This document shows positions 53,087 to 64,000 of a DNA stretch of 64,000 nt, one piece after another. Source of the DNA: Methylobacterium sp. WSM2598 (GTDB taxonomy: Bacteria; Pseudomonadota; Alphaproteobacteria; Rhizobiales; Beijerinckiaceae); contig NZ_KB900609.1 in assembly GCF_000379105.1 (NCBI RefSeq), positions 6,161,866-6,225,865 on the forward strand, in the 5' to 3' direction. Made by a program: the position numbers and the translations under genes. The notes below the pieces were generated by a model, which worked only from the letters and a program-made list of their open reading frames with translations, had not been told where the DNA came from and did no database searches. Each line of letters begins with the position of its first letter. Position 1 is the first letter of the stretch.

Positions 53087-54763
53087 TCAGGCCGCCCGCA
53101 CCGTCGACAGGAAGTGCGCGACCTCCTGCCCGAGATGCTCCGCCTGCTGAGACAGGGCGGAGGCCGCAGTCAGGACCTCCTTCGCCGCAGTGCCGGTCTC
53201 CCCGGCCGCCCCCGCCACCCCGGCGATGTTCACCGTCACCTCCGAGGTGCCCGCCGCGGCCTGCGCCACGTTGCGCACGATCTCCCGCGTCGCCGCCCCC
53301 TGCTCCTCCACCGCCGCCGCGATCCCGGCGCCGACCTCGTTGATCTCCCGGATCCGATCGGTGATCGTGCCGATCGCCGACACCGCCTGGCCCGTCGCCG
53401 CCTGAATCTGGCCGATCTGGGCCGAGATCTCCTCGGTGGCCTTCGCGGTCTGACTGGCGAGCTCCTTCACCTCGGCGGCCACCACCGCGAAGCCGCGCCC
53501 CGCCGCACCGGCGCGCGCCGCCTCGATGGTCGCGTTCAGGGCAAGAAGGTTGGTCTGGCTGGCGATCGAGGTGATCAGCCCCACCATGTCGCCGATCCGG
53601 CTCGCCGCCTGGCTCAGGGCCTGCACCAGCTGCGTGGTCAGGTCGGCCTCCTGCACCGCCGCCCGCGCCAGATGCGTCGCGCCCTGGACCTGCCGGCCGA
53701 TCTCCTCGACCGAGGTGCCCAGTTCCTCGGCGGCGGCCGCCACCGTGTTCACGTTCGAGGCCGCCTGCTCGGCCGCCACCGCCACGTTGCTCGACTGGCT
53801 GGCGGTCACGCCCGCCGTCGCTGTCATCGCGTCGGCGGTGGTCTGCAGCGTCGCGGCGGAGCCGGAGAGCTGCGCGACGATGCCGCCCACCGCCGCCTCG
53901 AACCCGTCCGCCATCTGGCGCATGCCGGCGCGGCGCTGCTCCTCGGCCGAGGCGCGGGCGAGGGCAGTCTCCTCCTCGAGCGCGCGGCTGCGGATCAGGT
54001 TGTCGCGGAACACCTGCAGGGCCCCCGCCATGGCGCCGATCTCGTCGCGGCGGTGCCGGCAGGGAACCTCGGTCGCGGCGTCGCCGGCGGCGAGGCGGCC
54101 CATGGCGGCCGTCATGCGCTCGATCGGGCGCGACACGCCCAGGAACGAGAACGCCATCGCGCCGCAGGCCAGGAGGACGCTGACCGCCGAGACGGCCATC
54201 ATGGTGCGCGCCGCGCTGGTCTGCGCCTCCCGCACGGCCTGGCCTGCCGCCACCCCGACGTGGTTGTTCAACTCCACGAGCTTGCGCACGACAGCCGCGG
54301 CGTCCTGGAAGTTCTCGAAGCCTTGGCCGCGAAAATAGGCCAACGCCGCGCTCTGTTCATCGAGCTTGTAGGAGCGCAGCCGCTCCCAGTCCTGGCGCAC
54401 GATCGCGATCTTCTCGGCCATGAGGTCGTACTCCGCCCGCTCGCGCTCGCCGGCGATCAGCGGCTTGTACTCCTCGATCGCCTTATCCCGCTCCGCGGAG
54501 AGCTGCCTGTGCAGCGCGAGGTCGACCTCCCGCGCGGTCTCATTGTCGGCGACGACGAAACGAAGTTCGGTCGTTCTTACACGAAGGAGGAGAGTATTAA
54601 TATCATTGGCTTTGCTCATCGACGGCATCGAGTCTATGAGCAAAGTGTCCATCTTGGCGCCGATCGTGTCGAGAGTGAGCTGGGTCGTCACGCCAGCCAC
54701 GACCGCGCAGAGCAGAGAGATCCCGAACAAACCAACCAGGACGACCTTGAGCGTGAGCCGCAT
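53087..54763 (-). CDS. Methyl-accepting chemotaxis protein with 4HB sensor
   Basis: 558 aa. Helix 1 (LKVVLVGLFGISLLCAVVAGV), a four-helix-bundle MCP sensor domain (LLLRVRTTELRFVVADNETAREVDLALHRQLSAERDKAIEEYKPLI), helix 2 (MMAVSAVSVLLACGAMAFSFLG), HAMP (VSRPIERMTAAMGRLAAGD), and the signalling hairpin SIASQTNLLALNATIEAARAGAAGRGFAVVAAEVKELASQTAKATEEI. GGGGAAGACG precedes the ATG. The upstream 200 bp is AT-richer, as for a regulated promoter. Convergent with emrB. Confidence 0.94.
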   Translation of the reverse strand: MRLTLKVVLVGLFGISLLCAVVAGVTTQLTLDTIGAKMDTLLIDSMPSMSKANDINTLLLRVRTTELRFVVADNETAREVDLALHRQLSAERDKAIEEYKPLIAGERERAEYDLMAEKIAIVRQDWERLRSYKLDEQSAALAYFRGQGFENFQDAAAVVRKLVELNNHVGVAAGQAVREAQTSAARTMMAVSAVSVLLACGAMAFSFLGVSRPIERMTAAMGRLAAGDAATEVPCRHRRDEIGAMAGALQVFRDNLIRSRALEEETALARASAEEQRRAGMRQMADGFEAAVGGIVAQLSGSAATLQTTADAMTATAGVTASQSSNVAVAAEQAASNVNTVAAAAEELGTSVEEIGRQVQGATHLARAAVQEADLTTQLVQALSQAASRIGDMVGLITSIASQTNLLALNATIEAARAGAAGRGFAVVAAEVKELASQTAKATEEISAQIGQIQAATGQAVSAIGTITDRIREINEVGAGIAAAVEEQGAATREIVRNVAQAAAGTSEVTVNIAGVAGAAGETGTAAKEVLTAASALSQQAEHLGQEVAHFLSTVRAA

Positions 54764-54991
54764 CGTCTTCCCCTTGAGTCAATCGAGTGCGTGCCAATAA
54801 AGGCATCAATTATCTTAAGAGATCGTATACGATTACCGAGACAGGAATTTTCGGCAACGATAAGATGACACATCGAATACTTTAAATCTCGCACCGCACA
54901 GCAACAAGACAACTTATCGCACAGTCAATCGACAGTGCCTGAATTCAAGCTCAGGCGCGGCCGGCCGCGCCGTCCCGGCGTCGATCGGCGG

Positions 54992-55026
54992 ACCAAACAA
55001 AGAAGGGGCCGGATCGCTCCGGCCCC
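54992..55026 (-). terminator. Intrinsic terminator of glnA
   Basis: On the minus strand, 25 bases after the glnA stop: 9-base arms (GGGGCCGGA / TCCGGCCCC, 55005-55026) with a 4-base loop, followed by TTCTTTGTTTGG. A classic GC stem with T-rich tail. Confidence 0.85.
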
Positions 55027-55050
55027 TCGATCAACCCGATCCCTGGCGGA

Positions 55051-56463
55051 TCAGAGCGAGTAGTAGTGCACGAACTCGATCGGATGCGGCGTCATCTCGA
55101 AGCGCAGCACCTCGGTCATCTTCAGCTCGATGAAGGAGTCAATGAAGTCGTCGTTGAAGACACCGCCGGCCTTGAGGAACTCGCGGTCGGCATCGAGCGA
55201 GGTCAGCGCCTCGCGCAGCGAGCCGCTGACGGTCGGGATCTCCTTGAGCTCCGCCGGGGGCAGGTCGTAGAGGTCCTTGTCCATGGCCGGACCGGGATCG
55301 ATCTTGTTGATGATCCCGTCGAGCCCCGCCATCAGCATGGCCGCGAAGGCGAGGTAGGGATTCGCCATCGGGTCGGGGAAGCGCACCTCGACGCGCTTGG
55401 CCTTCGGCGAGGTCGTCCACGGGATGCGGCAGGAGGCGGAGCGGTTGCGGGCCGAGTAGGCCAGCAGCACCGGCGCCTCGTAGCCCGGCACCAGCCGCTT
55501 GTACGAGTTCGTCGACGGGTTGGTGAAGGCGTTGAGCGCCTTGGCGTGCTTGATGATGCCGCCGATGTAGTACAGGCACTCCTGCGACAGGTCGGCATAC
55601 TTGTTGCCGGCGAAGACCGGCTTGCCTTCCCGCCAGATCGACTGGTGGACGTGCATGCCCGAACCGTTGTCGCCGTAGACCGGCTTGGGCATGAAGGTAG
55701 CGGTCTTGCCGTAGCTCTGGGCGACGTTGTGGATGCAGTACTTGTAGATCTGCATCTGGTCGGCCATCAGCGTCAGCGTGTCGAATTTCATCCCGAGTTC
55801 GTGCTGCGCGCTCGCCACCTCGTGGTGATGCTTCTCGACCTTGACGCCCATCGACTGCATGGCGGCCAGCATCTCGCCGCGCATGTCCTGGGCCGAATCC
55901 TGCGGCGGAACCGGGAAGTAGCCGCCCTTGGTCTGGACCCGGTGACCGAGGTTGCCGCCCTCGTACTCGGTCTGGCCGTTGATCGGCAGCTCGATCGAGT
56001 CGAGCTTGAAGCCGGTATTGTAGGGATCCGCCGAGAAGCGGACGTCGTCGAAGACGAAGAACTCGGCCTCGGGCCCGACGAAGATGGTGTCGCCGATCCC
56101 GCTCGCCTTCACGAAGGCCTCGGCCTTCTTGGCGATGCTGCGGGGATCGCGGCCGTAGGGCTCGCCGGTGGACGGCTCCAGCACGTCGCAGACGATCGAC
56201 ATCGTCGCGGCCGAGAAGAACGGGTCCATGCAGGCGGTCGCCGGGTCGGGCATCAGCAGCATGTCGGATTCGTTGATCGCCTTCCAGCCGGCGATCGACG
56301 AGCCGTCGAACATCGTGCCTTCCGCAAAGATGTCCTCGTCCACGAGCGACACGTCGAAGGTGACGTGCTGCCACTTGCCGCGCGGATCGGTGAAGCGGAA
56401 GTCGACGTACTTGACGTCGTTGTCCTTGATTTCCTTAAGGACTTCCGTGGCGGTCTTGGCCAT
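55051..56463 (-). CDS. glnA: Glutamine synthetase type I
   Basis: 470 aa, forms glutamine from glutamate and ammonia with ATP; dodecamer in the cytoplasm. Beta-grasp and catalytic domains: FRFTDPRGKWQHVTFD, FDGSSIAGWKAINESDM (DGSS), GPEAEFFVFD, KGGYFPVPPQDSAQDMRGEM, YGDNGSGMHVHQS, NPSTNSYKRLVPGYEAP and the adenylylation region DKDLYDLPPAELKEI with the Tyr. ATG at 56463 with AAGGGG 9 bases before it. Follows glnB in the standard operon and ends at a strong terminator. Confidence 0.98.
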   Translation of the reverse strand: MAKTATEVLKEIKDNDVKYVDFRFTDPRGKWQHVTFDVSLVDEDIFAEGTMFDGSSIAGWKAINESDMLLMPDPATACMDPFFSAATMSIVCDVLEPSTGEPYGRDPRSIAKKAEAFVKASGIGDTIFVGPEAEFFVFDDVRFSADPYNTGFKLDSIELPINGQTEYEGGNLGHRVQTKGGYFPVPPQDSAQDMRGEMLAAMQSMGVKVEKHHHEVASAQHELGMKFDTLTLMADQMQIYKYCIHNVAQSYGKTATFMPKPVYGDNGSGMHVHQSIWREGKPVFAGNKYADLSQECLYYIGGIIKHAKALNAFTNPSTNSYKRLVPGYEAPVLLAYSARNRSASCRIPWTTSPKAKRVEVRFPDPMANPYLAFAAMLMAGLDGIINKIDPGPAMDKDLYDLPPAELKEIPTVSGSLREALTSLDADREFLKAGGVFNDDFIDSFIELKMTEVLRFEMTPHPIEFVHYYSL

Positions 56464-56571
56464 TCCGTTTGGACCCCTTCCTAGTGCCGGCACGCGGCCG
56501 TCGCAACGCCGCGGACCGCACGCGCGGCCGCGCCATCTCATTCCGGGAGGAGGTCAGACGGTCAAGGGAAA

Positions 56572-56910
56572 TCAGATCGCGTCGGCGCCCGTTTCACCCG
56601 TGCGGATCCGGATGGCCTCCTCGATCGACGACACGAAGATCTTCCCGTCGCCGATGCGGCCGGTCTGCGCGGATTTGCGGATGGCGTCAACCGCCCCGTC
56701 CACGAGGTGGTCGGGCAGCACGATCTCGAGCTTCACCTTGGGGAGGAAATCGACCACGTACTCCGCGCCGCGGTAGAGTTCGGTGTGGCCCTTCTGGCGG
56801 CCGAATCCCTTCGCCTCGATCACCGTAATCCCCTGGAGGCCGACCTCCTGGAGGGCTTCCTTCACCTCGTCGAGCTTGAAGGGCTTGATGATCGCTTCGA
56901 TCTTCTTCAT
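56572..56910 (-). CDS. glnB: Nitrogen regulatory protein P-II
   Basis: 112 aa trimeric signal protein that senses 2-oxoglutarate and glutamine and controls GlnE/NtrB. MKKIEAIIKPFKLDEVKEALQ, the T-loop GRQKGHTELYRGAEYVVDFLPK with the uridylylated Tyr51, and the C-terminal signature TGRIGDGKIFVSSIEEAIRIRTGE. ATG at 56910. glnA is 108 bp downstream; the position before glnA and the VDFLPK T-loop favour GlnB over GlnK. Confidence 0.97.
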   Translation of the reverse strand: MKKIEAIIKPFKLDEVKEALQEVGLQGITVIEAKGFGRQKGHTELYRGAEYVVDFLPKVKLEIVLPDHLVDGAVDAIRKSAQTGRIGDGKIFVSSIEEAIRIRTGETGADAI

Positions 56911-57089
56911 GCCGGGCGGGCCTGGTTCTGCAACGGTTCCGGCCGCATTCCTACCATCGCGCCGCGACGACCGCCACGAGGATTTCCAGGGCGTGCCGTG
57001 AGAAGTGCTCAACGAAAAGGCGCATCCTGCGCGATTGTTGTGCAGCTGCTGCGTCCTGAGACCTGCCTGGATGTCGGGGGAAGGCCGGT

Positions 57090-58595
57090 ATGGCGATGAC
57101 CGAGCTGCTGACCAATGCGGAGATGCGTCGGGCCGACGCGGCGACGATCGCGGCGGGGACCGAGGGCTTCGCGCTGATGCGCCGGGCCGGGGAGGCGGTG
57201 GCCGCGCGGGCGCTGGCGCGGACGCCGCCCGGCACCCGGATCCTGGTCCTGTGCGGGCCGGGCAACAACGGCGGCGACGGTTTCGTGGCGGCCGCGCGGC
57301 TGGCGGCGGCGGGGCGCGGCGTCGCGGTGGCGCTGCTCGGCAGCCGCGACGCGCTCTCGGGCGACGCGGCCCGGGCGGCGGCGGAGTGGGGCGGGGCGGT
57401 CGGGGAGGCCGCGGCGGCGGATCCGGCCGGGTTCGACCTCGTGATCGACGCCCTGTTCGGCGCCGGCCTGTCGCGACCGGTCGACGGGGAGGCGAGGGCC
57501 CTGATCGAGCGGGTGAACGGCGCGGGCGTGCCGGTGCTGGCGGTCGACGTGCCCTCCGGCCTCGACGGCGACAGCGGCGCGCCGCGCGGCGTCGCCGTCC
57601 AGGCGAGCGAGACCGTGACCTTCGCGCGGCTCAAGCCGGGGCACCTGCTGCTGCCGGGCCGCGCCCTGTGCGGGCCGGTGACGCTCGCCGAGATCGGCAT
57701 CCCGGACGCGGTCGTGGCGGGGCTCGGGGCCCGGACCTTCGCGAACGGGCCGGACCTCTGGCGCGCCCAGCTGCCGCGGCTGACCGAGGCCAGCCACAAG
57801 TACACGCGGGGCCACGCCGTCGTGGTCTCGGGACCGGCGACCCGCACGGGCGCGGCGCGGCTGGCGGCGCGCGGCGCGCTGCGGATCGGGGCCGGGCTCG
57901 TCACGCTGGTCTCGCCCCAGGCGGCGCTGGCCGAGAACGCGGCCCAGCTCACCGCGGTGATGCTGCGGGTCTGCAACGGGGCGGATGACCTCGAGGACCT
58001 GCTCGTGGACGAGCGCCTCAACGCCATCGCGGCGGGGCCGGGCCTCGGCACCGGGGGCGCCACGCGCAACATCGTGCGGGTGGCCGCGGAGGCGGGCCGC
58101 GCCCTGGTGCTCGACGCGGACGCGCTCACGAGCTTCAAGGGCCGCGCCGGGGACCTCGCCCGGCACCTGCGCGACGGCGGCGCCCGGGCGGTGCTGACCC
58201 CGCACGCGGGGGAGTTCGGGCGCCTGTTCGACGACGTCGCGGCGGTGCCGCCGGGCTCGAAGCTGGAGCGCGCGCGGGCGGCCTCTTCCTTCCTCGGCGC
58301 GGTCCTGGTCTTCAAGGGCGCCGACACGGTGATCGCCGCGCCGGACGGACGGGCGGCGATCAACCGCAACGGCACGCCCTACCTGGGCACGGCCGGCTCG
58401 GGCGACGTGCTCACCGGGCTGGTGACGGGGCTCCTCGCCCAGGGGATGCCGGCCTTCGAGGCGGCCTGCGCGGCGGTCTGGATGCATGCCGAGGCGGGGC
58501 GGCGGCACGGGCCGGGGCTGATCGCCGAGGACCTGCCGGAGCTGATGCCCCGGGTGCTGGCCGGGCTGCTGGGCTGGGAGCCTCCGGGGGCGTGA
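57090..58595 (+). CDS. nnr: Bifunctional NAD(P)H-hydrate epimerase/ADP-dependent NAD(P)H-hydrate dehydratase
   Basis: 501 aa repair enzyme for hydrated NADH/NADPH. N-terminal YjeF_N epimerase (residues about 1-215): MRRAGEAVAARAL, LCGPGNNGGDGFVAAARL, VIDALFGAGLSRPV, VDVPSGLDGDSG. C-terminal kinase-like dehydratase (about 220-500): HAVVVSGPATRTGAARLAARGALRIGAG, AAGPGLG, VLDADAL, VLTPHAGEF, VFKGADTVIAAPDG and GTAGSGDVLTGLV. Divergent from glnB. Its stop codon TGA begins family A palindrome copy 3. Confidence 0.95.
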   Translation: MAMTELLTNAEMRRADAATIAAGTEGFALMRRAGEAVAARALARTPPGTRILVLCGPGNNGGDGFVAAARLAAAGRGVAVALLGSRDALSGDAARAAAEWGGAVGEAAAADPAGFDLVIDALFGAGLSRPVDGEARALIERVNGAGVPVLAVDVPSGLDGDSGAPRGVAVQASETVTFARLKPGHLLLPGRALCGPVTLAEIGIPDAVVAGLGARTFANGPDLWRAQLPRLTEASHKYTRGHAVVVSGPATRTGAARLAARGALRIGAGLVTLVSPQAALAENAAQLTAVMLRVCNGADDLEDLLVDERLNAIAAGPGLGTGGATRNIVRVAAEAGRALVLDADALTSFKGRAGDLARHLRDGGARAVLTPHAGEFGRLFDDVAAVPPGSKLERARAASSFLGAVLVFKGADTVIAAPDGRAAINRNGTPYLGTAGSGDVLTGLVTGLLAQGMPAFEAACAAVWMHAEAGRRHGPGLIAEDLPELMPRVLAGLLGWEPPGA

Positions 58596-58629
58596 TCCGG
58601 GATCCGCTTGATCAAAGCGGATCCCGGAT
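58595..58629. repeat. Palindromic repeat, family A copy 3
   Basis: Perfect 15-base arms (ATCCGGGATCCGCTT and complement) around GATCA; the preceding TG plus first A form the nnr stop codon. Only the centre differs from copy 1 at 1471-1505. Confidence 0.9.
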
Positions 58630-58666
58630 CACAAGCCTGCGCGGCGCGCCCGCACCCGTTCAAGCG

Positions 58667-58700
58667 GAAGGGCCCCGGACGTCACCGTCCGGGGCCCTTC
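58667..58700. terminator. Bidirectional hairpin between nnr and lon
   Basis: Perfect 15-base arms GAAGGGCCCCGGACG / CGTCCGGGGCCCTTC around TCAC, in the gap between convergent genes. Sits 29 bases past lon's stop on the minus strand. T-tails are weak, so strength is uncertain. Confidence 0.7.
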
Positions 58701-58728
58701 TCATCCGCTCAGATCGGCGCCGCGGCCG

Positions 58729-61149
<2,421 letters not shown>

Positions 61150-61313
61150 TGACTGACTTCCTTGATGGTGACTCCCGACGCTCCGCGCCTTCGAGGATCA
61201 GGGGAAAGCACGCGGAACGGGGGGCCGACCGGGCCGCAGGGGTCGGAGGGAGTGGCGGCCGGGCCGCGGCACCGCACCTCCGAGTGAGCATGCGGCCGCC
61301 GCGTTCTGCTCTC

Positions 61314-61342
61314 AGGTGGTTTCCGGCGCTGCGACTTTCAAG
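61314..61342 (-). promoter_or_regulatory. Possible heat-shock (RpoH) promoter for lon
   Basis: On the minus strand CTTGAAA (61342-61336) is followed after 16 bases by CCACCT (61319-61314), near the spacing of heat-shock promoters. The -35 is good, the -10 only fair. It lies about 165-190 bp upstream of lon. Confidence 0.35.
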
Positions 61343-61394
61343 CGCCGTGCCACCCCGGCCGCATGGGAACTCGACATGGGAACTCGAGACGCGA

Positions 61395-61419
61395 AAGGCC
61401 GCCGCGGGGCGGCGGCCTT
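61395..61419 (-). terminator. Hairpin after clpX
   Basis: Perfect 11-base arms AAGGCCGCCGC / GCGGCGGCCTT with a 3-base loop, 8 bases beyond the clpX stop on the minus strand, followed by TCGCGTCTCGAGTTCC. Likely termination or 3'-end stabiliser. Confidence 0.65.
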
Positions 61420-61427
61420 CGGAGGGC

Positions 61428-62699
61428 TCAGGCGCTGACGCTCGCCGGGGCGTCCTTGGCGCGGTCCCCGTGGATGTAGAGGGGCCTCGCCTTGCCCTCG
61501 ACCACCTCGGGGCCGATGACCACCTGCTCGACCGAGTCGAGGCCCGGCAGGTCGTACATCGTCTCCAGCAGGATGCTCTCCAGGATCGAGCGCAGCCCGC
61601 GGGCGCCGGTCTTGCGCTCGATTGCCTTGCGGGCGACGAGCGTCAGCGCCTCCTCCTGGAAGGTGAGGTCGACGTTCTCCATCTCGAACAGCCGCTGGTA
61701 CTGCTTGACCAGGGCGTTCTTGGGCTCCTGCAGGATCCGCTTGAGGGCGGTCTCGTCGAGGTCCTCCAGGGTGGCGAGCACCGGCAGGCGGCCGACGAAT
61801 TCGGGAATGAGCCCGAACTTCAGCAGGTCCTCGGGCTCGACGGCCCGGAAGATCTCGCCGGTGCGGCGGTCGTCCGGGGCCTGGACGGTGGCGCCGAAGC
61901 CGATCGAGGTGCCCTTGCCCCGGGCCGAGATGATCCGCTCCAGCCCCGCGAAGGCGCCGCCGCAGATGAACAGGATGTTGGTGGTGTCGACCTGCAGGAA
62001 TTCCTGCTGCGGGTGCTTGCGTCCGCCCTGGGGCGGCACGCTCGCCACCGTGCCCTCCATGATCTTCAGCAGGGCCTGCTGCACGCCCTCGCCCGACACG
62101 TCGCGGGTGATCGACGGATTGTCGGACTTGCGCGAGATCTTGTCGATCTCGTCGATGTAGACGATGCCGCGCTGGGCCCTCTCCACGTTGTAGTCGGAGG
62201 CCTGGAGCAACTTAAGGATGATATTCTCGACGTCCTCGCCAACGTAGCCGGCCTCGGTCAGCGTCGTCGCATCCGCCATCGTGAAGGGCACGTCGAGGAT
62301 CCGGGCGAGCGTCTGCGCCAGCAGCGTCTTGCCGGAACCGGTCGGCCCGATCAGCAGGATGTTGGACTTCGCGAGCTCGACGTCGTTGTGCTTCGCCGCG
62401 TGCGCCAGCCGCTTGTAGTGGTTATGCACCGCGACCGACAGCACCTTCTTGGCGAAATCCTGCCCGATCACGTAATCGTCGAGGACGCGACGGATTTCCT
62501 TCGGGGTCGGTACGCCGTCCCGCGACTTCACCAGCGAGGACTTCGATTCCTCGCGGATGATGTCCATGCACAGCTCGACGCACTCATCGCAGATGAAGAC
62601 GGTCGGTCCCGCGATCAGCTTGCGGACTTCGTGCTGGCTCTTGCCGCAGAACGAGCAGTACAGCGTGCTCTTCGAGTCGTTGCCGCCAGCCTTGCTCAT
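61428..62699 (-). CDS. clpX: ATP-dependent Clp protease ATP-binding subunit ClpX
   Basis: 423 aa AAA+ unfoldase. Zinc-binding domain with four Cys (YCSFCGKSQHEVRKLIAGPTVFICDECVELC), Walker A LLIGPTGSGKTLLAQTLA, Walker B IVYIDEIDKISRK, the pore and RKH-type region (RGKGTSIGFGA) and LIPEFVGRLPV. ATG at 62699 has GGAG 7 bases upstream; an in-frame TTG at 62711 would add four residues. Feeds ClpP (62975). Downstream hairpin ends the gene before lon. Confidence 0.98.
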   Translation of the reverse strand: MSKAGGNDSKSTLYCSFCGKSQHEVRKLIAGPTVFICDECVELCMDIIREESKSSLVKSRDGVPTPKEIRRVLDDYVIGQDFAKKVLSVAVHNHYKRLAHAAKHNDVELAKSNILLIGPTGSGKTLLAQTLARILDVPFTMADATTLTEAGYVGEDVENIILKLLQASDYNVERAQRGIVYIDEIDKISRKSDNPSITRDVSGEGVQQALLKIMEGTVASVPPQGGRKHPQQEFLQVDTTNILFICGGAFAGLERIISARGKGTSIGFGATVQAPDDRRTGEIFRAVEPEDLLKFGLIPEFVGRLPVLATLEDLDETALKRILQEPKNALVKQYQRLFEMENVDLTFQEEALTLVARKAIERKTGARGLRSILESILLETMYDLPGLDSVEQVVIGPEVVEGKARPLYIHGDRAKDAPASVSA

Positions 62700-62869
62700 A
62701 TGGGTCTCCAAGTCCCCGACGGGCCCACGCCGCGAGGGCGAGGCCGCGTCCCTCTAGATAGTGACACCCGACTAAAGAAACAGTCACCGCCTTCGCCGCA
62801 CGTGCGTCGGGTGTCCGACGCAGAACGCTGATGCAAACACGCAGCCACCTCCGGATCAATCCCGCGAAA

Positions 62870-62900
62870 GCGACGCGGCCTCGCCAAAAGGCCGCATCGC
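62870..62900 (-). terminator. Hairpin between clpP and clpX
   Basis: Arms GCGGCCT (62875-62881) and AGGCCGC (62889-62895), extended by GCGAC/ATCGC with one mismatch, 75 bases past the clpP stop on the minus strand. Could limit read-through from clpP into clpX. Confidence 0.4.
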
Positions 62901-62974
62901 CCGCGGGGTGGTTAATCCGCCAGGGCCCCGGCCCGTTCCGGGCGGGCCCGCGGATGGGCGGTCGGCGTCCCGGC

Positions 62975-63601
62975 TCAGGCGGCGGGCGTCTCCGCCCGCT
63001 TCTGCAGCACCTCGTCGATGAGGCCCCACTCCTTGGCGGCGTCGGCGGTCATGAAATTGTCGCGCTCCAGCCCCTGCTCGATCGCGTCGTAGTCGCGGCC
63101 GGTGTGCTTCACGTAGATCTCGTTGAGGCGGCGCTTCAGGGCCTCGATCTCGCGGGCGTGGATCAGGATGTCGGTGGCCTGGCCCTGGAAGCCGCCGGAG
63201 GGCTGGTGGACCATGATGCGCGCGTTCGGCAGCGCGAAGCGGTGGCCCGGCTCGCCCGCGGCGAGGAGCAGCGAGCCCATCGAGGCCGCCTGCCCGACGC
63301 AGAGCGTCGCCACCGGGCAGCGGATGAACTGCATCGTGTCGTAGATCGACAGGCCCGACGTGACCACGCCGCCCGGCGAGTTGATGTAGAAGGAGATCTC
63401 CTTCTTCGGGTTCTCGGCTTCGAGGAACAGCAGCTGCGCCACGATGAGCGAGGCGGAGTAGTCCTCGACCGGCCCGGTCAGGAAGATGATGCGCTCGCGC
63501 AACAGGCGCGAGTAAATGTCGAAGGCGCGCTCGCCGCGGCTCGACTGCTCGACCACCATGGGGACGAGCGCGCTGTTGTAGAATTCGACGGGGTCTCTCA
63601 T
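62975..63601 (-). CDS. clpP: ATP-dependent Clp protease proteolytic subunit ClpP
   Basis: 208 aa serine protease, tetradecamer partner of ClpX. Catalytic Ser in CVGQAASMGSLLLAAGEPG, His in NARIMVHQPSGGFQGQATD; Asp further on in TGRDYDAIEQGLERDNFM. ATG at 63601. Upstream neighbour is tig, downstream clpX, as in most alphaproteobacteria. Confidence 0.98.
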   Translation of the reverse strand: MRDPVEFYNSALVPMVVEQSSRGERAFDIYSRLLRERIIFLTGPVEDYSASLIVAQLLFLEAENPKKEISFYINSPGGVVTSGLSIYDTMQFIRCPVATLCVGQAASMGSLLLAAGEPGHRFALPNARIMVHQPSGGFQGQATDILIHAREIEALKRRLNEIYVKHTGRDYDAIEQGLERDNFMTADAAKEWGLIDEVLQKRAETPAA

Positions 63602-63714
63602 CGGGTGGCCCTGGTTCTGGTAGGCCCGGCCGCGCCGCTGCGGCCGGGGTCACGGCGAATCGGTGAGCCCGCGGGTCGTCCGGTCCGCCGCCCCTGTCAG
63701 GGCCGCGGGCCGGA

Positions 63715-64000
63715 TCAGGCCGCGCCGGTCTCGTGGCTGGGCGCGGAGCCCTCGGAGGTCACCCCCTCGGAGGTCACCCCCTTGGAGGCCCCGGCCTCGG
63801 ACGCGGGCGCGGCGGCCTCGGCCGCCTCGTCCTCGTCGTCGGCGAAGAGCGCCTCCTTGGAGACGGGCTCCTCGACGAGTTTGACCTGACCGAGGACGTG
63901 GTCAACCACCTTCTCCTCGAACAGGGGAGCGCGCAGTTCGGCCATCGCCTGCGGGTTCTTGCGGTAGAAGTCGTAGACCTCGCGCTCCTGCCCGGGGAAC
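63715..64000 (-). CDS. tig: Trigger factor, C-terminal part (5' end beyond window)
   Basis: Ribosome-associated folding chaperone; only the last 95 or so residues are inside the window. It reads FPGQEREVYDFYRKNPQAMAELRAPLFEEKVVDHVLGQVKLVEEPVSKEALFAD, the conserved C-terminal arm, then an acidic disordered tail EDEAAEAAAPASEAGASKG with EGVTS repeats from a short 15-bp DNA repeat near 63750. The gene continues past 64000. Position before clpP confirms the call. Confidence 0.92.
   Translation of the reverse strand, partial: FPGQEREVYDFYRKNPQAMAELRAPLFEEKVVDHVLGQVKLVEEPVSKEALFADDEDEAAEAAAPASEAGASKGVTSEGVTSEGSAPSHETGAA

Noticed and set aside
56911..56960. Sigma-54 (-24/-12) promoter before glnB
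   Set aside because: GG and TTGCA elements occur on the coding strand but are one base too far apart and the -24 box does not match TGGCAC.

Overview
The window is very GC-rich, compactly coded chromosomal DNA from an alphaproteobacterium of the order Hyphomicrobiales (Rhizobiales), most probably Methylobacterium or a close relative. The reasons are: atpD-atpC, the lepB-rnc-era run and the tig-clpP-clpX-lon order; a MucR/Ros regulator; a GCG_CRPN-type secreted protein; a GAAC-N7-GAAC SOS box, which is the alphaproteobacterial LexA site; and short dispersed palindromes of the TGATCCGGGATCCGC and ACCAAATCCGC types, which I associate with Methylobacterium intergenic DNA. The genus is inferred, not proven.

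Layout. 1-1.5 kb: end of the ATP synthase operon (atpD truncated at the window start, atpC). 1.5-9.7 kb: FAD-dependent oxidoreductase, beta-carbonic anhydrase, Nudix plus DUF429 pair, DsbD-like reductase with a redoxin partner, small secreted protein, PRISE-like reductase. 9.7-16.4 kb: mutL, a Gfo/Idh/MocA oxidoreductase, a small cysteine-motif protein, and an SOS-box-controlled pair made of a radical SAM DNA-repair protein and a DUF4130-UdgX fusion. 16.5-21 kb: ABC exporter, MFS transporter coupled to a PRC-barrel protein. 21-24.9 kb: pdxJ-acpS-lepB-rnc-era. 25-29.8 kb: a complete MacA-MacB-TolC export operon whose upstream side runs into an AT-rich patch (about 29.65-30.95 kb) that looks foreign and carries SD-backed small or decayed reading frames. 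31.4-41.9 kb: recombinase-tail-like small protein, prolyl oligopeptidase, GT21-like glycosyltransferase overlapping tRNA-Leu, a chemoreceptor, an L,D-transpeptidase, MucR, a secreted GCG_CRPN protein, an exonuclease and an MHS-type transporter. 42-47.7 kb: UxaA-like dehydratase, thiolase, and queC/queD/queE for queuosine with a PaiB-like gene between them. 48-54.8 kb: a D,D-carboxypeptidase with a Lys/Ala-rich tail, TetR-EmrA-EmrB efflux, a second chemoreceptor. 55-64 kb: glnB-glnA, Nnr bifunctional repair enzyme, lon, clpX, clpP and the C-terminus of trigger factor.

Functional groupings: the tig-clpP-clpX-lon block is the protein quality-control cluster; glnB-glnA is the nitrogen-assimilation unit; mutL and the SOS-box pair make 9.7-16.4 kb rich in DNA repair; three separate export systems (ABC exporter, MacAB-TolC, EmrAB) are present. 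The least explained parts are the AT-rich patch with its small ORFs beside MacAB-TolC, the SOS-box radical SAM/UdgX pair, and a family of palindromes that begin exactly on the stop codons of unrelated genes. All residue positions and hand translations are approximate readings without alignment.
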